Shown: positions 1-7,697 of the stretch, piece by piece
Numbering within the stretch: position 1 is the stretch's first letter
How the letters are laid out: every line of letters starts with the position of its first letter
Origin: Streptomyces sp. NBRC 109706
GTDB lineage: Bacteria; Actinomycetota; Actinomycetes; Streptomycetales; Streptomycetaceae
Direction of reading: 5' to 3'
Length of the DNA stretch: 64,000 bases
Assembly (NCBI RefSeq): GCF_000974485.1
Contig: NZ_BBOM01000007.1
Span: 372,001-436,000, forward strand
Notes under the pieces: generated by a model
The model's database searches: none
What the model was told of the DNA's origin: nothing
The model's input: only the letters and a program-made list of their open reading frames with translations
Program-made: the position numbers and the translations under genes

Positions 1-117
1 GGGCCAGGCTCAACCACCCAGGCGAGCCACAACAAGCCGCACTACCCGCGGCCCACAGACGACACCGACCGGTCGGCGCGGACCGGCAGGTGTACCCCAT
101 CCATGGAGGAACGTGAC

Positions 118-1506
118 GTGGCGAACGACGCCGGCACCGTTTTCGACCTAGTGATCCTCGGAGGCGGCAGCGGTGGTTACGCCGCGGCCCTGCGCGCCTC
201 CCAGCTGGGTCTCGACGTGGCCCTGATCGAGAAGAACAAGCTGGGCGGCACCTGTCTGCACCAGGGATGCATTCCCACCAAGGCCCTGCTGCACGCCGGC
301 GAGATCGCCGACGCGGCCCGTGAGGGCGCCGAGTTCGGCGTGCGGTCGACCTTCGAGGGCATCGACATCGCGGGCGTCCACAAGTACAAGGACGGCGTGG
401 TCTCCGGTCTCTACAAGGGGCTGCAGGGGCTGGTCGCCTCCCGCAAGATCACCTATGTGGAGGGCGAGGGCCGGCTCTCCTCCCCGACCTCGGTCGATGT
501 GAACGGACAGCGTTACACCGGCCGGCACGTGCTGCTGGCCACGGGCTCGGTGCCCAGGTCGCTGCCGGGTCTGACGATAGACGGCGACCGGATCATCTCC
601 TCCGACCACGCCCTGGTCCTGGACCGGGTGCCCAAGTCGGCCATCGTGCTGGGCGGCGGCGTGATCGGCGTGGAGTTCGCGTCGGTCTGGAAGTCCTTCG
701 GCGCCGACGTGACCATCGTCGAGGGCATGAAGCACCTGGTGCCGGTGGAGGACGAGAACAGCTCCAAGCTGTTGGAGCGCGCCTTCCGCAAGCGGGGCAT
801 CGCGTTCTCGCTCGGCTCCTTCTTCAAGGGCGCCGAGTACACCGCCGACGGCGTGCGGGTCACCCTGGAGAACGGGAAGACCTACGAGGCCGAGGTGCTG
901 CTGGTGGCCATCGGCCGGGGCCCGGTCTCGCAGGGCCTGGGCTACGAGGAGGCCGGGGTCGCGATCGACCGTGGCTTCGTCCGGGTCGACGAGTACTGCC
1001 GCACCAACGTCCCCACCATCTCCGCCGTGGGGGACCTGATCCCCACCCTCCAGCTGGCCCATGTGGGCTTCGCCGAGGGCATCCTGGTGGCGGAGCGGCT
1101 GGCCGGGCTCTCCCCGGTGCCGATCGACTACGACGGGGTGCCCCGGGTGACGTACTGCCACCCGGAGGTGGCCTCGGTGGGGGTCACCGAGGCGCGCGCC
1201 AAAGAGCTGTACGGTGCCGACCAGGTGGTCACCCTCAAGTACAACCTCGCGGGCAACGGCAAGAGCAAGATCCTGAAGACGGCGGGCGAGATCAAGCTCG
1301 TGCGGGTCAGGGACGGCGCCGTCGTCGGCGTTCACATGGTGGGTGACCGGCTCGGCGAGCAGGTGGGCGAGGCCCAGCTGATCTACAACTGGGAGGCGCT
1401 GCCCGCCGAGGTGGCGCAGCTCATCCACGCACACCCGACCCAGAACGAGGCGCTGGGCGAAGCCCATCTGGCCCTGGCCGGCAAGCCGCTGCATTCCCAC
1501 GACTGA
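118..1506 (+). CDS. lpdA: Dihydrolipoyl dehydrogenase (E3)
   Basis: Cytoplasmic flavoprotein that reoxidises dihydrolipoyl groups of 2-oxoacid dehydrogenase complexes with NAD+. The FAD-binding GGGSGGYAAA lies at the N-terminus, followed by the redox disulfide in GGTCLHQGCIP, the NAD-binding GGGVIGVEFAS, the GDL segment of the second FAD site, and the C-terminal HAHPTQNEALGEA with the catalytic His-Glu pair. At about 462 residues it has normal length. An in-frame ATG lies at 103, but GGAGGA at 105-110 sits seven bases before GTG 118, so GTG 118 is preferred. sucB follows 64 bp downstream, fitting a shared E3-E2 unit. Family assignment is firm; which complex it mainly serves is inference. Confidence 0.97.
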   Translation: MANDAGTVFDLVILGGGSGGYAAALRASQLGLDVALIEKNKLGGTCLHQGCIPTKALLHAGEIADAAREGAEFGVRSTFEGIDIAGVHKYKDGVVSGLYKGLQGLVASRKITYVEGEGRLSSPTSVDVNGQRYTGRHVLLATGSVPRSLPGLTIDGDRIISSDHALVLDRVPKSAIVLGGGVIGVEFASVWKSFGADVTIVEGMKHLVPVEDENSSKLLERAFRKRGIAFSLGSFFKGAEYTADGVRVTLENGKTYEAEVLLVAIGRGPVSQGLGYEEAGVAIDRGFVRVDEYCRTNVPTISAVGDLIPTLQLAHVGFAEGILVAERLAGLSPVPIDYDGVPRVTYCHPEVASVGVTEARAKELYGADQVVTLKYNLAGNGKSKILKTAGEIKLVRVRDGAVVGVHMVGDRLGEQVGEAQLIYNWEALPAEVAQLIHAHPTQNEALGEAHLALAGKPLHSHD

Positions 1507-1570
1507 CCTGGCCGCGTACCCCAGAGCGCGCGTAACCCACTGCCACTTTTCGTAAGGAGCAACAGAAACC

Positions 1571-3310
1571 ATGGCGGTTTCCGTAACCCTTCCGGCGCTC
1601 GGCGAGAGCGTGACCGAGGGCACCGTCACCCGCTGGCTGAAGGCCGAAGGCGACCATGTCGAGGCCGACGAGCCGCTGCTGGAGGTGTCGACCGACAAGG
1701 TCGACACCGAGATCCCGGCACCGAGCGCCGGTGTTCTGTCGGCCATCAAGGTGGCCGAGGACGAGACCGTCGAGGTCGGTGCCGAGCTGGCCGTGATCGA
1801 CGACGGTTCGGGCGCCCCGGCGGCCGCGCCGGCGCCCGCGGCCGAGTCCACCCCCGAGCCCGCCCCCGCGCCCGAGCCGGCGCAGGCCGCGCCCGCCCCT
1901 TCGGCGCCCGCGCCGGCCGCGAGCGCCCCCTCGGGCGGCTCGGCCGAGGGCACCGAGGTGCTGCTCCCGGCGCTCGGCGAGAGCGTCACCGAGGGCACCG
2001 TCACCCGCTGGCTGAAGGAGGTCGGCGAGGAGGTCGAGGCCGACGAGCCGCTGCTGGAGGTGTCGACCGACAAGGTCGACACCGAGATCCCGGCACCGGC
2101 CGCCGGCACCCTGCTGGAGATCACGGTCGGCGAGGACGAGACGGCCGAGGTCGGCGCGAAGCTCGGCGTGATCGGTGCCGCCGGCGCCGCCCCCGCCGCC
2201 GCTCCCGCCCCGGCGGCCCCCGCGCCCGAGCCCGCCCCGGCCCCCGAGCCGGCGCAGGCCGCGCCCGCCCCGACAGCGACCAAGCCGCAGGCCGCTCCGG
2301 CTCCGGCGCCCGCCCCGGCGGCGCCCAAGCCGCAGGCCGCCCCGGCCCCCGCCGTCGCCCCCAGGGCCTCGGCCGCGCCGAGCACGGACGGCGCCTATGT
2401 CACCCCGCTGGTGCGCAAGTTGGCCAGCGAGAACGGCGTCGATCTGGCCCAGGTCAAGGGTTCGGGGGTGGGCGGTCGCATCCGTAAGCAGGATGTGCTC
2501 GCCGCCGCCGAGGCCGCGAAGGCGGCGGCCGCCAAGGCTCCCGCGGCGGCCCCGGCCGCCCAGGCGCCCGCCCCGGCCCAGCCCTCGCCGCTGCGCGGTC
2601 AGACCGTCAAGATGCCGCGCATCCGCAAGGTGATCGGCGAGAACATGATGCGCGCCCTGCAGAACCAGGCGCAGCTGTCCTCGGTGGTCGAGGTCGATGT
2701 CACCAAGGTGATGCGGCTTCGGGCGCGGGCCAAGGAGTCCTTCCTGGCCCGCGAGGGGGTCAAGCTCTCCCCCATGCCGTTCTTTGTGAAGGCGGCGGCC
2801 GAGGCGCTGAAGTCGCACGCGTCGATCAACGCAAAGATCAACGACGACGGCACCATCACCTACCACGATGTCGAGAACGTGGGCATCGCGGTGGACTCCG
2901 AGAAGGGCCTGATGGTCCCGGTGATCAAGAACGCCGGTGACCTGAGCCTGGCCGGGATCGCCAAGAAGACCGCCGAGTTGGCGGGCAAGGTCCGCAAGGG
3001 CGGGCTGGCCCCCGACGACATGGCGGGCGGCACGTTCACGATCAGCAACACCGGTTCGCGCGGTGCGCTGTTCGACACCATCATCGTGAACTACCCGCAG
3101 GTCGCCGAGTTGGGCATCGGGGCCACCGTGCGCCGGCCCGTGGTGGTCAACCACCCGGATCTGGGCGAGACGATCGCGATCCGCGACATGGTGTACCTGA
3201 CGCTGTCCTACGACCACCAGTTGGTGGACGGCGCCGACGCGGCCCGCTATCTGACGGACATCAAGGCCCGGCTGGAAGCCGGTGCGTTCGAGGGCGAACT
3301 CGGCCTCTGA
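1571..3310 (+). CDS. sucB: Dihydrolipoamide acyltransferase (E2), probably succinyltransferase, two lipoyl domains
   Basis: E2 core of the 2-oxoglutarate (possibly also pyruvate) dehydrogenase complex. Two lipoyl domains, roughly residues 3-76 and 130-205, each carry the lipoylated lysine in an identical STDKVDTE context. Long Ala/Pro linkers separate them from an E3-binding domain (about 275-310, VTPLVRKLASENGVDL...GRI) and from the catalytic domain, which ends with the active-site signature SYDHQLVDGADAARYL. Its 579 residues match actinomycete two-lipoyl E2 proteins. AAGGAG about seven bases upstream supports ATG 1571. The near-identical lipoyl repeats and simple linkers could confuse assembly. 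An 18-bp hairpin follows the stop. Confidence 0.95.
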   Translation: MAVSVTLPALGESVTEGTVTRWLKAEGDHVEADEPLLEVSTDKVDTEIPAPSAGVLSAIKVAEDETVEVGAELAVIDDGSGAPAAAPAPAAESTPEPAPAPEPAQAAPAPSAPAPAASAPSGGSAEGTEVLLPALGESVTEGTVTRWLKEVGEEVEADEPLLEVSTDKVDTEIPAPAAGTLLEITVGEDETAEVGAKLGVIGAAGAAPAAAPAPAAPAPEPAPAPEPAQAAPAPTATKPQAAPAPAPAPAAPKPQAAPAPAVAPRASAAPSTDGAYVTPLVRKLASENGVDLAQVKGSGVGGRIRKQDVLAAAEAAKAAAAKAPAAAPAAQAPAPAQPSPLRGQTVKMPRIRKVIGENMMRALQNQAQLSSVVEVDVTKVMRLRARAKESFLAREGVKLSPMPFFVKAAAEALKSHASINAKINDDGTITYHDVENVGIAVDSEKGLMVPVIKNAGDLSLAGIAKKTAELAGKVRKGGLAPDDMAGGTFTISNTGSRGALFDTIIVNYPQVAELGIGATVRRPVVVNHPDLGETIAIRDMVYLTLSYDHQLVDGADAARYLTDIKARLEAGAFEGELGL

Positions 3311-3319
3311 GCCGACGCC

Positions 3320-3359
3320 GGCCGCGCCCCGCCCGAACTGCTTCGGGCGGGGCGCGGCC
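3320..3359 (+). terminator. Strong hairpin terminator after sucB
   Basis: Perfect 18-bp inverted repeat (3320-3337 with 3342-3359) and a four-base CTGC loop, starting nine bases after the sucB stop. There is no U-tract, which is usual in Streptomyces. Confidence 0.85.
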
Positions 3360-3447
3360 CGTTGGTCCTCGGGTCAAGGCCCGTTGTCCCCAGGTCAAGA
3401 GAAGGTCAACGGCGGTGCGGCCGCCGACGGCCGGACAGGAGCATGCC

Positions 3448-4071
3448 ATGAGCCCGCCCATCGTCCCCTCGCTGCGGCAGCGGATCCGCGAGCACATCGT
3501 GGAGGGCATCGTCAGCGGGCGGTGGCAGCCGGGCGAGCGGATCGTGGAGCGCAGGATCGCGGTCGAGCTGGAGGTGAGCCAGACGCCGGTACGGGAGGCG
3601 CTGCGCGAGCTGGAGACGCTGCGGCTGATCGAATCGGCGCCCAACAAGGGCGTTCGGGTGCGGAAGCTGACCGCGTCCGATCTGGAGGAGATCTATCCGG
3701 TGCGGGCGGGTCTTGAGCAGATCGCGGCCGAACTGGCGGCCGACCGGCTGGCCGACGACGCCTCCGCGCTGCTGGCCGAGGTGGCCGCGCTCACCGAGGC
3801 GGACCGGCGGGAGGACGCGGAGGCCCAGGTGGGGCACACCGTGGCCTTCCACCACACGCTGGTGCGCGCCTCGGGGAACAGCGTGCTGCTGCACACCTGG
3901 GAGTCGCTGGGCATCGAGATCTGGACGGCGCTCTCCATCCGCTGGCTCGGCACCCGCCAGCGCTCCTATGCCGAGGAGCACCAGGAGCTGATCGACGCCT
4001 TCCTGCGCCGCGACCCGGGGATCGGTCAGCTGGTCAAGGAGCATGTGTTGAACTGTGCACCGCGTGCCTGA
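3448..4071 (+). CDS. GntR-family transcriptional regulator (FCD/FadR type)
   Basis: DNA-binding repressor or activator with an N-terminal winged helix (about residues 5-70, including LRQRIREHIVEGIVSGRWQPG and VSQTPVREALRELE) and an all-helical FCD-like effector domain containing HTVAFHHTLVRASGN. Length is about 207 residues. A GTG at 3415 would add 11 residues, but AGGAG at 3437-3441 points to ATG 3448. It lies downstream of the E3/E2 genes, behind a terminator, so it probably has its own promoter. A palindrome of the size such regulators bind lies 59 bp past its stop (4130-4146); that this protein binds it is inference. Confidence 0.9.
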   Translation: MSPPIVPSLRQRIREHIVEGIVSGRWQPGERIVERRIAVELEVSQTPVREALRELETLRLIESAPNKGVRVRKLTASDLEEIYPVRAGLEQIAAELAADRLADDASALLAEVAALTEADRREDAEAQVGHTVAFHHTLVRASGNSVLLHTWESLGIEIWTALSIRWLGTRQRSYAEEHQELIDAFLRRDPGIGQLVKEHVLNCAPRA

Positions 4072-4128
4072 TCTTCCCCGGTCTGTCCCCCTATGCCCTG
4101 GCACGGGGTGTCAATTTTGCCGAATGCT

Positions 4129-4158
4129 TTGATCGATCATCGATCAGAGGCTTAGAGT
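4129..4158 (+). promoter_or_regulatory. Promoter with overlapping palindromic operator
   Basis: TTGATC (4129-4134) and TAGAGT (4153-4158), 18 bp apart, fit a housekeeping Streptomyces promoter. TGATCGATCATCGATCA (4130-4146) is a perfect 7-3-7 inverted repeat covering the -35 and part of the spacer, an ideal repressor position. The FCD-type GntR protein encoded just upstream is the obvious candidate ligand (inference). Confidence 0.6.
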
Positions 4159-4164
4159 TTCGGA

Positions 4165-4310
4165 GAAGACAGAGCCGCGCCACATCAAGCACCTGTCCTG
4201 CCGAGTGGCGCGGCTCTACCCGAGGCCCGGGTCCCCAACGTCGCGCCAACGATCCCAGGGACCCGGCCCTCACGGTTCGCCCATCGTGCCAGAGCCCGTC
4301 GGCACCCCGC
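4165..4310 (+). ncRNA. Candidate structured RNA or structured 5' leader
   Basis: Directly after the promoter at 4129-4158 come three ordered hairpins: a perfect 13-bp stem (4171-4183 with 4205-4217), a perfect 9-bp stem (4227-4235 with 4258-4266) and a 5-bp stem (4286-4290 with 4301-4305). No credible reading frame occupies this stretch. It could be a small RNA ending near 4266-4305 or a long leader of the WYL regulator gene at 4398. I match it to no known riboswitch. Boundaries are estimates. Confidence 0.4.
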
Positions 4311-4397
4311 GAGCCGTTTCGTCGAACCCGCCGTCGCATGTCCCGCTGCCGGGACCCGGCGTGGACGGTAGGCGCCCCGGTCCGCGAGAGTGGGGGG

Positions 4398-5417
4398 ATG
4401 CGCGCGGCTCGGGTGATCAGGTTGTTGCTGTTGCTGCAGTCGCGACGTTCCATGACCGCGGGCGAGTTGGCGGCCGAACTCGAGGTCTCGGAGCGAACCG
4501 TGGCCAGGGATGTGGCCGCGCTCTCCGAGGCGGGCGTCCCGGTCTACGCGGACCGGGGCCGCACCGGCGGCTACCGGCTGGTCGGCGGCTACCGGACCCG
4601 GCTCACCGGTCTGGGGCGGCACGAGGCGGAGGCGCTTTTTCTCTCCGGCGTCCCGTCCGCGCTGCGCGACATGGGCCTGGCGGACACCGCGTCGGCCGCC
4701 CGGCTCAAGGTGTCGGCGGCGCTGCTGCCGGAGCTGAGGGACGCCGAGCGGAGCGCGGCCCAACGCTTCCATCTGGACGCCCCGCACTGGTGGCAGGCCC
4801 CGGAGACCCCGGAGCAGCTGCCGTTGATCGCCGAGGCCGTCTGGGGCGATCTGCGGTTCGCCGGACGCTACCGCAGGGGCGACGGCTCGACGGCGGCACG
4901 GGAGTGGGAGCCCTACGGCCTGGTCCTCAAGGCCGGCGCCTGGTATCTGGCCGCGCGCCCGGCCGAGGACGGCGGCGAGCACCGGATCTACCGCGTCGCG
5001 CGGTTCTCCGAGGTGACGCTCGGGGGCCAACCGTTCGACCGGGAGCCGGAGTTCGACCTGCCGGCCTTCTGGGCGGAGCAGGCCGCCGCCTTCGCCCGCG
5101 CGATCCTGCGGGAGACCGTCGGGCTGCGGCTCACCGAGGCCGGGGTCGGGCGGCTGCGCCACCACACCGACCGGGCGGCGGCCGAGGAGGCCGTCGCCGG
5201 CGCCGGGGCGCCGGACGCGGACGGCCGGGTGACCGTCACGCTGGCCGTCGAGTCCCTTGATGTCGCCTTCGACCAGCTGTTGGCGCTGGGCGCGGACGCC
5301 GAGGTGCTGCGGCCGCCCGAGCTGCGCGCCCGGTTCGCCCGGGCCACGGCGGACGCGGCGGCGCTCTACCGGCGGGGCCCCGACAACGGCGCGGCGGTTG
5401 ACCTCAACCGAGCTTGA
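4398..5417 (+). CDS. HTH-WYL domain transcriptional regulator
   Basis: Cytoplasmic DNA-binding protein of the YafY/PafC-like class. A DeoR-type helix-turn-helix (about residues 5-60, LLLLLQSRRSMTAGELAAEL then VSERTVARDVAALSEAG) precedes a central linker and a WYL domain (about 135-215: WEPYGLVLKAGAWYLAARPA and IYRVARFSEV), then the usual WCX-like C-terminal extension. Length is 339 residues. ATG 4398 follows a GGGGGG Shine-Dalgarno-like run. An upstream GTG would add about 20 poorly conserved residues. The gene ends 18 bp before a SnoaL-like gene and may share its transcript. WYL proteins often sense ligands or nucleic acids; none can be named here. Confidence 0.88.
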   Translation: MRAARVIRLLLLLQSRRSMTAGELAAELEVSERTVARDVAALSEAGVPVYADRGRTGGYRLVGGYRTRLTGLGRHEAEALFLSGVPSALRDMGLADTASAARLKVSAALLPELRDAERSAAQRFHLDAPHWWQAPETPEQLPLIAEAVWGDLRFAGRYRRGDGSTAAREWEPYGLVLKAGAWYLAARPAEDGGEHRIYRVARFSEVTLGGQPFDREPEFDLPAFWAEQAAAFARAILRETVGLRLTEAGVGRLRHHTDRAAAEEAVAGAGAPDADGRVTVTLAVESLDVAFDQLLALGADAEVLRPPELRARFARATADAAALYRRGPDNGAAVDLNRA

Positions 5418-5435
5418 AGTAGCACGATCGGCGTC

Positions 5436-5912
5436 ATGACCACAGCAGAGGCCACCGCCCGGGACGCCGGGGACCGCCGGGAGATCGCCGATCTCGTCAG
5501 CCGGATGTTCCGCTCGTACGACCGACGGGAGTTGGACGAGGAGACGACCGCCCGGTTCGTCGCCGACGACGCCCATGTCACCACCCCCGTCGGCACCGCG
5601 CGCGGCAGGGCCGCGGTGGCGCGGCTGAACGCGGAGGCGCTGGGCCGCTTCGACCGCACCCAGCACCAGGCGACGGACCTGCTGGTGGAGGTGGCCCCGG
5701 ACGGGGCGACGGCGCGCGCCGGCTGGAACGCGCTGATGACCCATGTGCACCACGACTCCACGCTGCGCGGGCGCGGCCCGAACGCCAACCCGCTGCTGGT
5801 GGTGGGCGGTTACTGGCACGGGACGCTGGCGCGCACGGCCGCCGGCTGGCGGTTCGACTCACTCGCGATCGAGCCGGTCTGGCACACCGGGGATCCGCCG
5901 CCGCTGGGCTGA
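5436..5912 (+). CDS. SnoaL/NTF2-like fold protein
   Basis: Small soluble 158-residue protein with the pattern of SnoaL-like NTF2-fold proteins: an N-terminal helix pair (DRREIADLVSRMFRSYDRRELDE), FVADDAHVTTPVGTARGRAAV, and a C-terminal beta sheet containing GGYWHGTLARTAAGWRFDSLAIEPVW. Such proteins range from polyketide cyclases to steroid-isomerase-like enzymes or binding proteins, so no reaction can be assigned. It follows the WYL regulator by 18 bp in the same direction, suggesting co-transcription, and converges with the LLM oxidoreductase gene, whose stop is 14 bp away. Confidence 0.8.
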   Translation: MTTAEATARDAGDRREIADLVSRMFRSYDRRELDEETTARFVADDAHVTTPVGTARGRAAVARLNAEALGRFDRTQHQATDLLVEVAPDGATARAGWNALMTHVHHDSTLRGRGPNANPLLVVGGYWHGTLARTAAGWRFDSLAIEPVWHTGDPPPLG

Positions 5913-5926
5913 CCCCCGGCGCCGGA

Positions 5927-6886
5927 TCATCCGCGCCCGGCCGTCGGACCGACCAACGCCGGGGCCAGCTCCCGCCACTCCGGCAGCGGAAGAGCCGACG
6001 GATCGGCGGTCAGCACCTGGAGACAGACATGGTCGGCACCGGCCGCCAGCTGCTCCCGCACCCGCCGCTCGACGACCTCAAGATCCCCGTAGGCAACGAT
6101 CGCGTCCACCAACCGCCGGCTGGGCCCCGGCGTCAGATCGTCGTCGGTGAAGCCGAGCCGGCGCAGGCTGCGCAGCTGGTGTGGCGCCGCCAGATAGCCG
6201 GCGACATGGGCGGTGGCCACCTCGCGCGCCCGGTCGACGTCGCGGTCGAGAACCACCGCCTGCTCGACGGCGAGGAACGCGTCGGGGCCCATCGTCTCCC
6301 GGGCGCGCCCGGTGTGCTCGACGGGCACGAAGTAGGGGTGCGCCCCCAGCGTGCGTTCGGCGGCGAGCGCCAGCATCCTCGGCCCGAGGCCGGCGAGCAC
6401 CCGCCGGGGCGGGGTCACGGGCGGCGGGCCGTGCGCGGGCACCGCGTCCATGGCGTCGAGGTAGGCGCGCATGGTGGCGACCGCGTTGCCCTTGGCCGGC
6501 ATGGGGTAGCCGTCCAGCAGATGCACCGTGTCGTCCACCCGGTGGCCGCCGAGGCCCAGCAGATAGCGGCCGGGGAAGGCGTCGGCCAACGCCCGTTCGG
6601 CGCCGGCCAGCGCGATCGGATCGCGCAGCGTGATGTTGGCGATCCCGGAGGCGACGGTGAGCCGGCGCGTCGCGGACAGCAACAGCCACGCCTGGCTCAC
6701 CGAGTCCCGCCCGAACGCCTCCCCGAACCACAGCGCTCCCCAGCCCAGCTCGTCCACCTCGGCGGCGGCCGCCCGCACCAGGCCGGCCGGCCGGGCGTCG
6801 AAGGCGAACGTCCACAGCCCCACGGGCCCGAGCCCGCCGAGCGGCCGACCGGCCGTCGCGGCCCTCTCCCCTGACCCCACGGTCAT
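5927..6886 (-). CDS. LLM-class F420-dependent oxidoreductase
   Basis: Luciferase-like flavin/F420-dependent oxidoreductase with a TIM-barrel fold. Supporting segments are GPVGLWTFAFDARPAG at the N-terminus, ELGWGALWFGEAFGRDS, ASGIANITLRDPIALAGAE, LLGLGGHR, and the C-terminal VVERRVREQLAAGADHVCLQVL. At 319 residues it resembles the TIGR03620-like subgroup (from memory). ATG 6886 is preceded by GAGGAG. It is divergent from a TetR gene and the intervening 166 bp carries two copies of one palindrome, so the TetR protein most likely represses it. Substrate unknown. Confidence 0.87.
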   Translation of the reverse strand: MTVGSGERAATAGRPLGGLGPVGLWTFAFDARPAGLVRAAAAEVDELGWGALWFGEAFGRDSVSQAWLLLSATRRLTVASGIANITLRDPIALAGAERALADAFPGRYLLGLGGHRVDDTVHLLDGYPMPAKGNAVATMRAYLDAMDAVPAHGPPPVTPPRRVLAGLGPRMLALAAERTLGAHPYFVPVEHTGRARETMGPDAFLAVEQAVVLDRDVDRAREVATAHVAGYLAAPHQLRSLRRLGFTDDDLTPGPSRRLVDAIVAYGDLEVVERRVREQLAAGADHVCLQVLTADPSALPLPEWRELAPALVGPTAGRG

Positions 6887-6924
6887 CCCACTCCTCGCAT
6901 CGGCGTCGAAGACGTCCCATGAAG

Positions 6925-6939
6925 CGGAGAACTTCTCCG
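6925..6939. promoter_or_regulatory. TetR-type operator, copy 1
   Basis: CGGAGAACTTCTCCG is a perfect 7-1-7 palindrome. It shares its arms with copy 2, lies 39 bp upstream of the LLM oxidoreductase start and between two divergent genes. Confidence 0.75.
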
Positions 6940-6975
6940 TTTCACTGTCGCGCCACCCTACACCAGAGAGGGGCC

Positions 6976-6998
6976 CATCCGGAGAAGTTCTCCGGATG
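6976..6998. promoter_or_regulatory. TetR-type operator, copy 2
   Basis: A perfect 11-1-11 palindrome whose core CGGAGAAGTTCTCCG differs from copy 1 only at the centre base. Centres are 55 bp apart, about five helical turns, suggesting cooperative or looped repression of both divergent genes. Confidence 0.78.
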
Positions 6999-7052
6999 AG
7001 CCCCGGGGCCTTCCCCGCGCGCGTCCGCCCACCGGCGGTGCAGGATGGGCGC

Positions 7053-7673
7053 ATGGACGAGGCACTGACCGAGCACGGCGCCGGCCCCACCCCCGAGGGA
7101 ACGGCGGCATCCCGCCGGCGCTCCGACGCGCGGCGCAACCGCGCGCGCATCCTGCGGGCCGCCGGCGAGACCTTCGCCGCCGACGGCCCCGACGCCTCGC
7201 TCAACGAGATCGCCCGCCGCGCCGGCGTCGGCCCCGGCACGCTCTACCGCCACTTCCCCGGCCGCACCGAACTGCTCGCCGCCGTCCTCACCGACCGGAT
7301 CGAGACCCTCTGCCGGCACGCCGAGACCCTGCGGGACGAACCCGACGCCGACCGGGCGCTGGCCGACTGGCTGAGCGCCTTCCTCGACCACGCGCGCAAC
7401 CAACAGGGCCTGGGCAGCGCCCTGTTGCTGGCCGAGACGGGCGGCCTCGGCTTCGACTGCCACCAGCGGCTGCGGGACGCCGCCGGCGCCGTCCTGACCC
7501 GGGCCCAACGGGACGGCGCCGCCCGCCCCGACCTCACCGTCGACGAACTGCTGGCCCTGGTGGTCGGCATCGCCCTGGTCACCGCGCGGGACGCCGAGGG
7601 GGGCGTGCGGCAACCGCCCCCCGCGCGGCTGCTCGCCCTGGTCCTCGATGCGATCCGCGCGCCGGTGGGGTGA
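7053..7673 (+). CDS. TetR-family transcriptional regulator
   Basis: One-component repressor of 206 residues. The N-terminal helix-turn-helix is clear: RRNRARILRAAGETFAADG, then ASLNEIARRAGVGPGTLYRHFPGRTELLAAV. The C-terminal ligand domain is divergent (LADWLSAFLDHARNQQGLGSALLLAE). ATG 7053 follows AGGA. It is divergent from the LLM oxidoreductase, and the twin CGGAGAAnTTCTCCG palindromes lie between them, consistent with autoregulation and control of the oxidoreductase (inference). It converges with the SDR gene across a shared hairpin. Confidence 0.9.
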   Translation: MDEALTEHGAGPTPEGTAASRRRSDARRNRARILRAAGETFAADGPDASLNEIARRAGVGPGTLYRHFPGRTELLAAVLTDRIETLCRHAETLRDEPDADRALADWLSAFLDHARNQQGLGSALLLAETGGLGFDCHQRLRDAAGAVLTRAQRDGAARPDLTVDELLALVVGIALVTARDAEGGVRQPPPARLLALVLDAIRAPVG

Positions 7674-7694
7674 GCCGGCGCACCCCACCGGCGC
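7659..7694. terminator. Bidirectional terminator hairpin between convergent genes
   Basis: Perfect 14-bp inverted repeat (7659-7672 with 7681-7694) with an 8-base loop. It starts inside the last codons of the TetR gene and ends three bases before the SDR stop, so it can serve both genes. Confidence 0.8.
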
Positions 7695-7697
7695 GGG

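Noticed and set aside
103..117. ATG 103 as the lpdA start
   Set aside because: It overlaps the GGAGGA sequence that serves GTG 118, and adds five non-conserved residues.
148..2385. Long minus-strand open frame of 745 codons opposite lpdA and sucB
   Set aside because: It mirrors the codon positions of two certain genes and has Ala/Gly-rich nonsense composition; high G+C makes such antisense frames common.
1805..2395. Frameshift or assembly error in the Ala/Pro-rich linkers of sucB
   Set aside because: The frame is continuous through both lipoyl domains to the catalytic domain; such linkers are typical of actinomycete E2 proteins.
4165..4310. Known riboswitch, tmRNA, SRP RNA or RNase P RNA
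   Set aside because: None of the signature sequences I know for those RNAs is present; kept only as an unclassified structured RNA.
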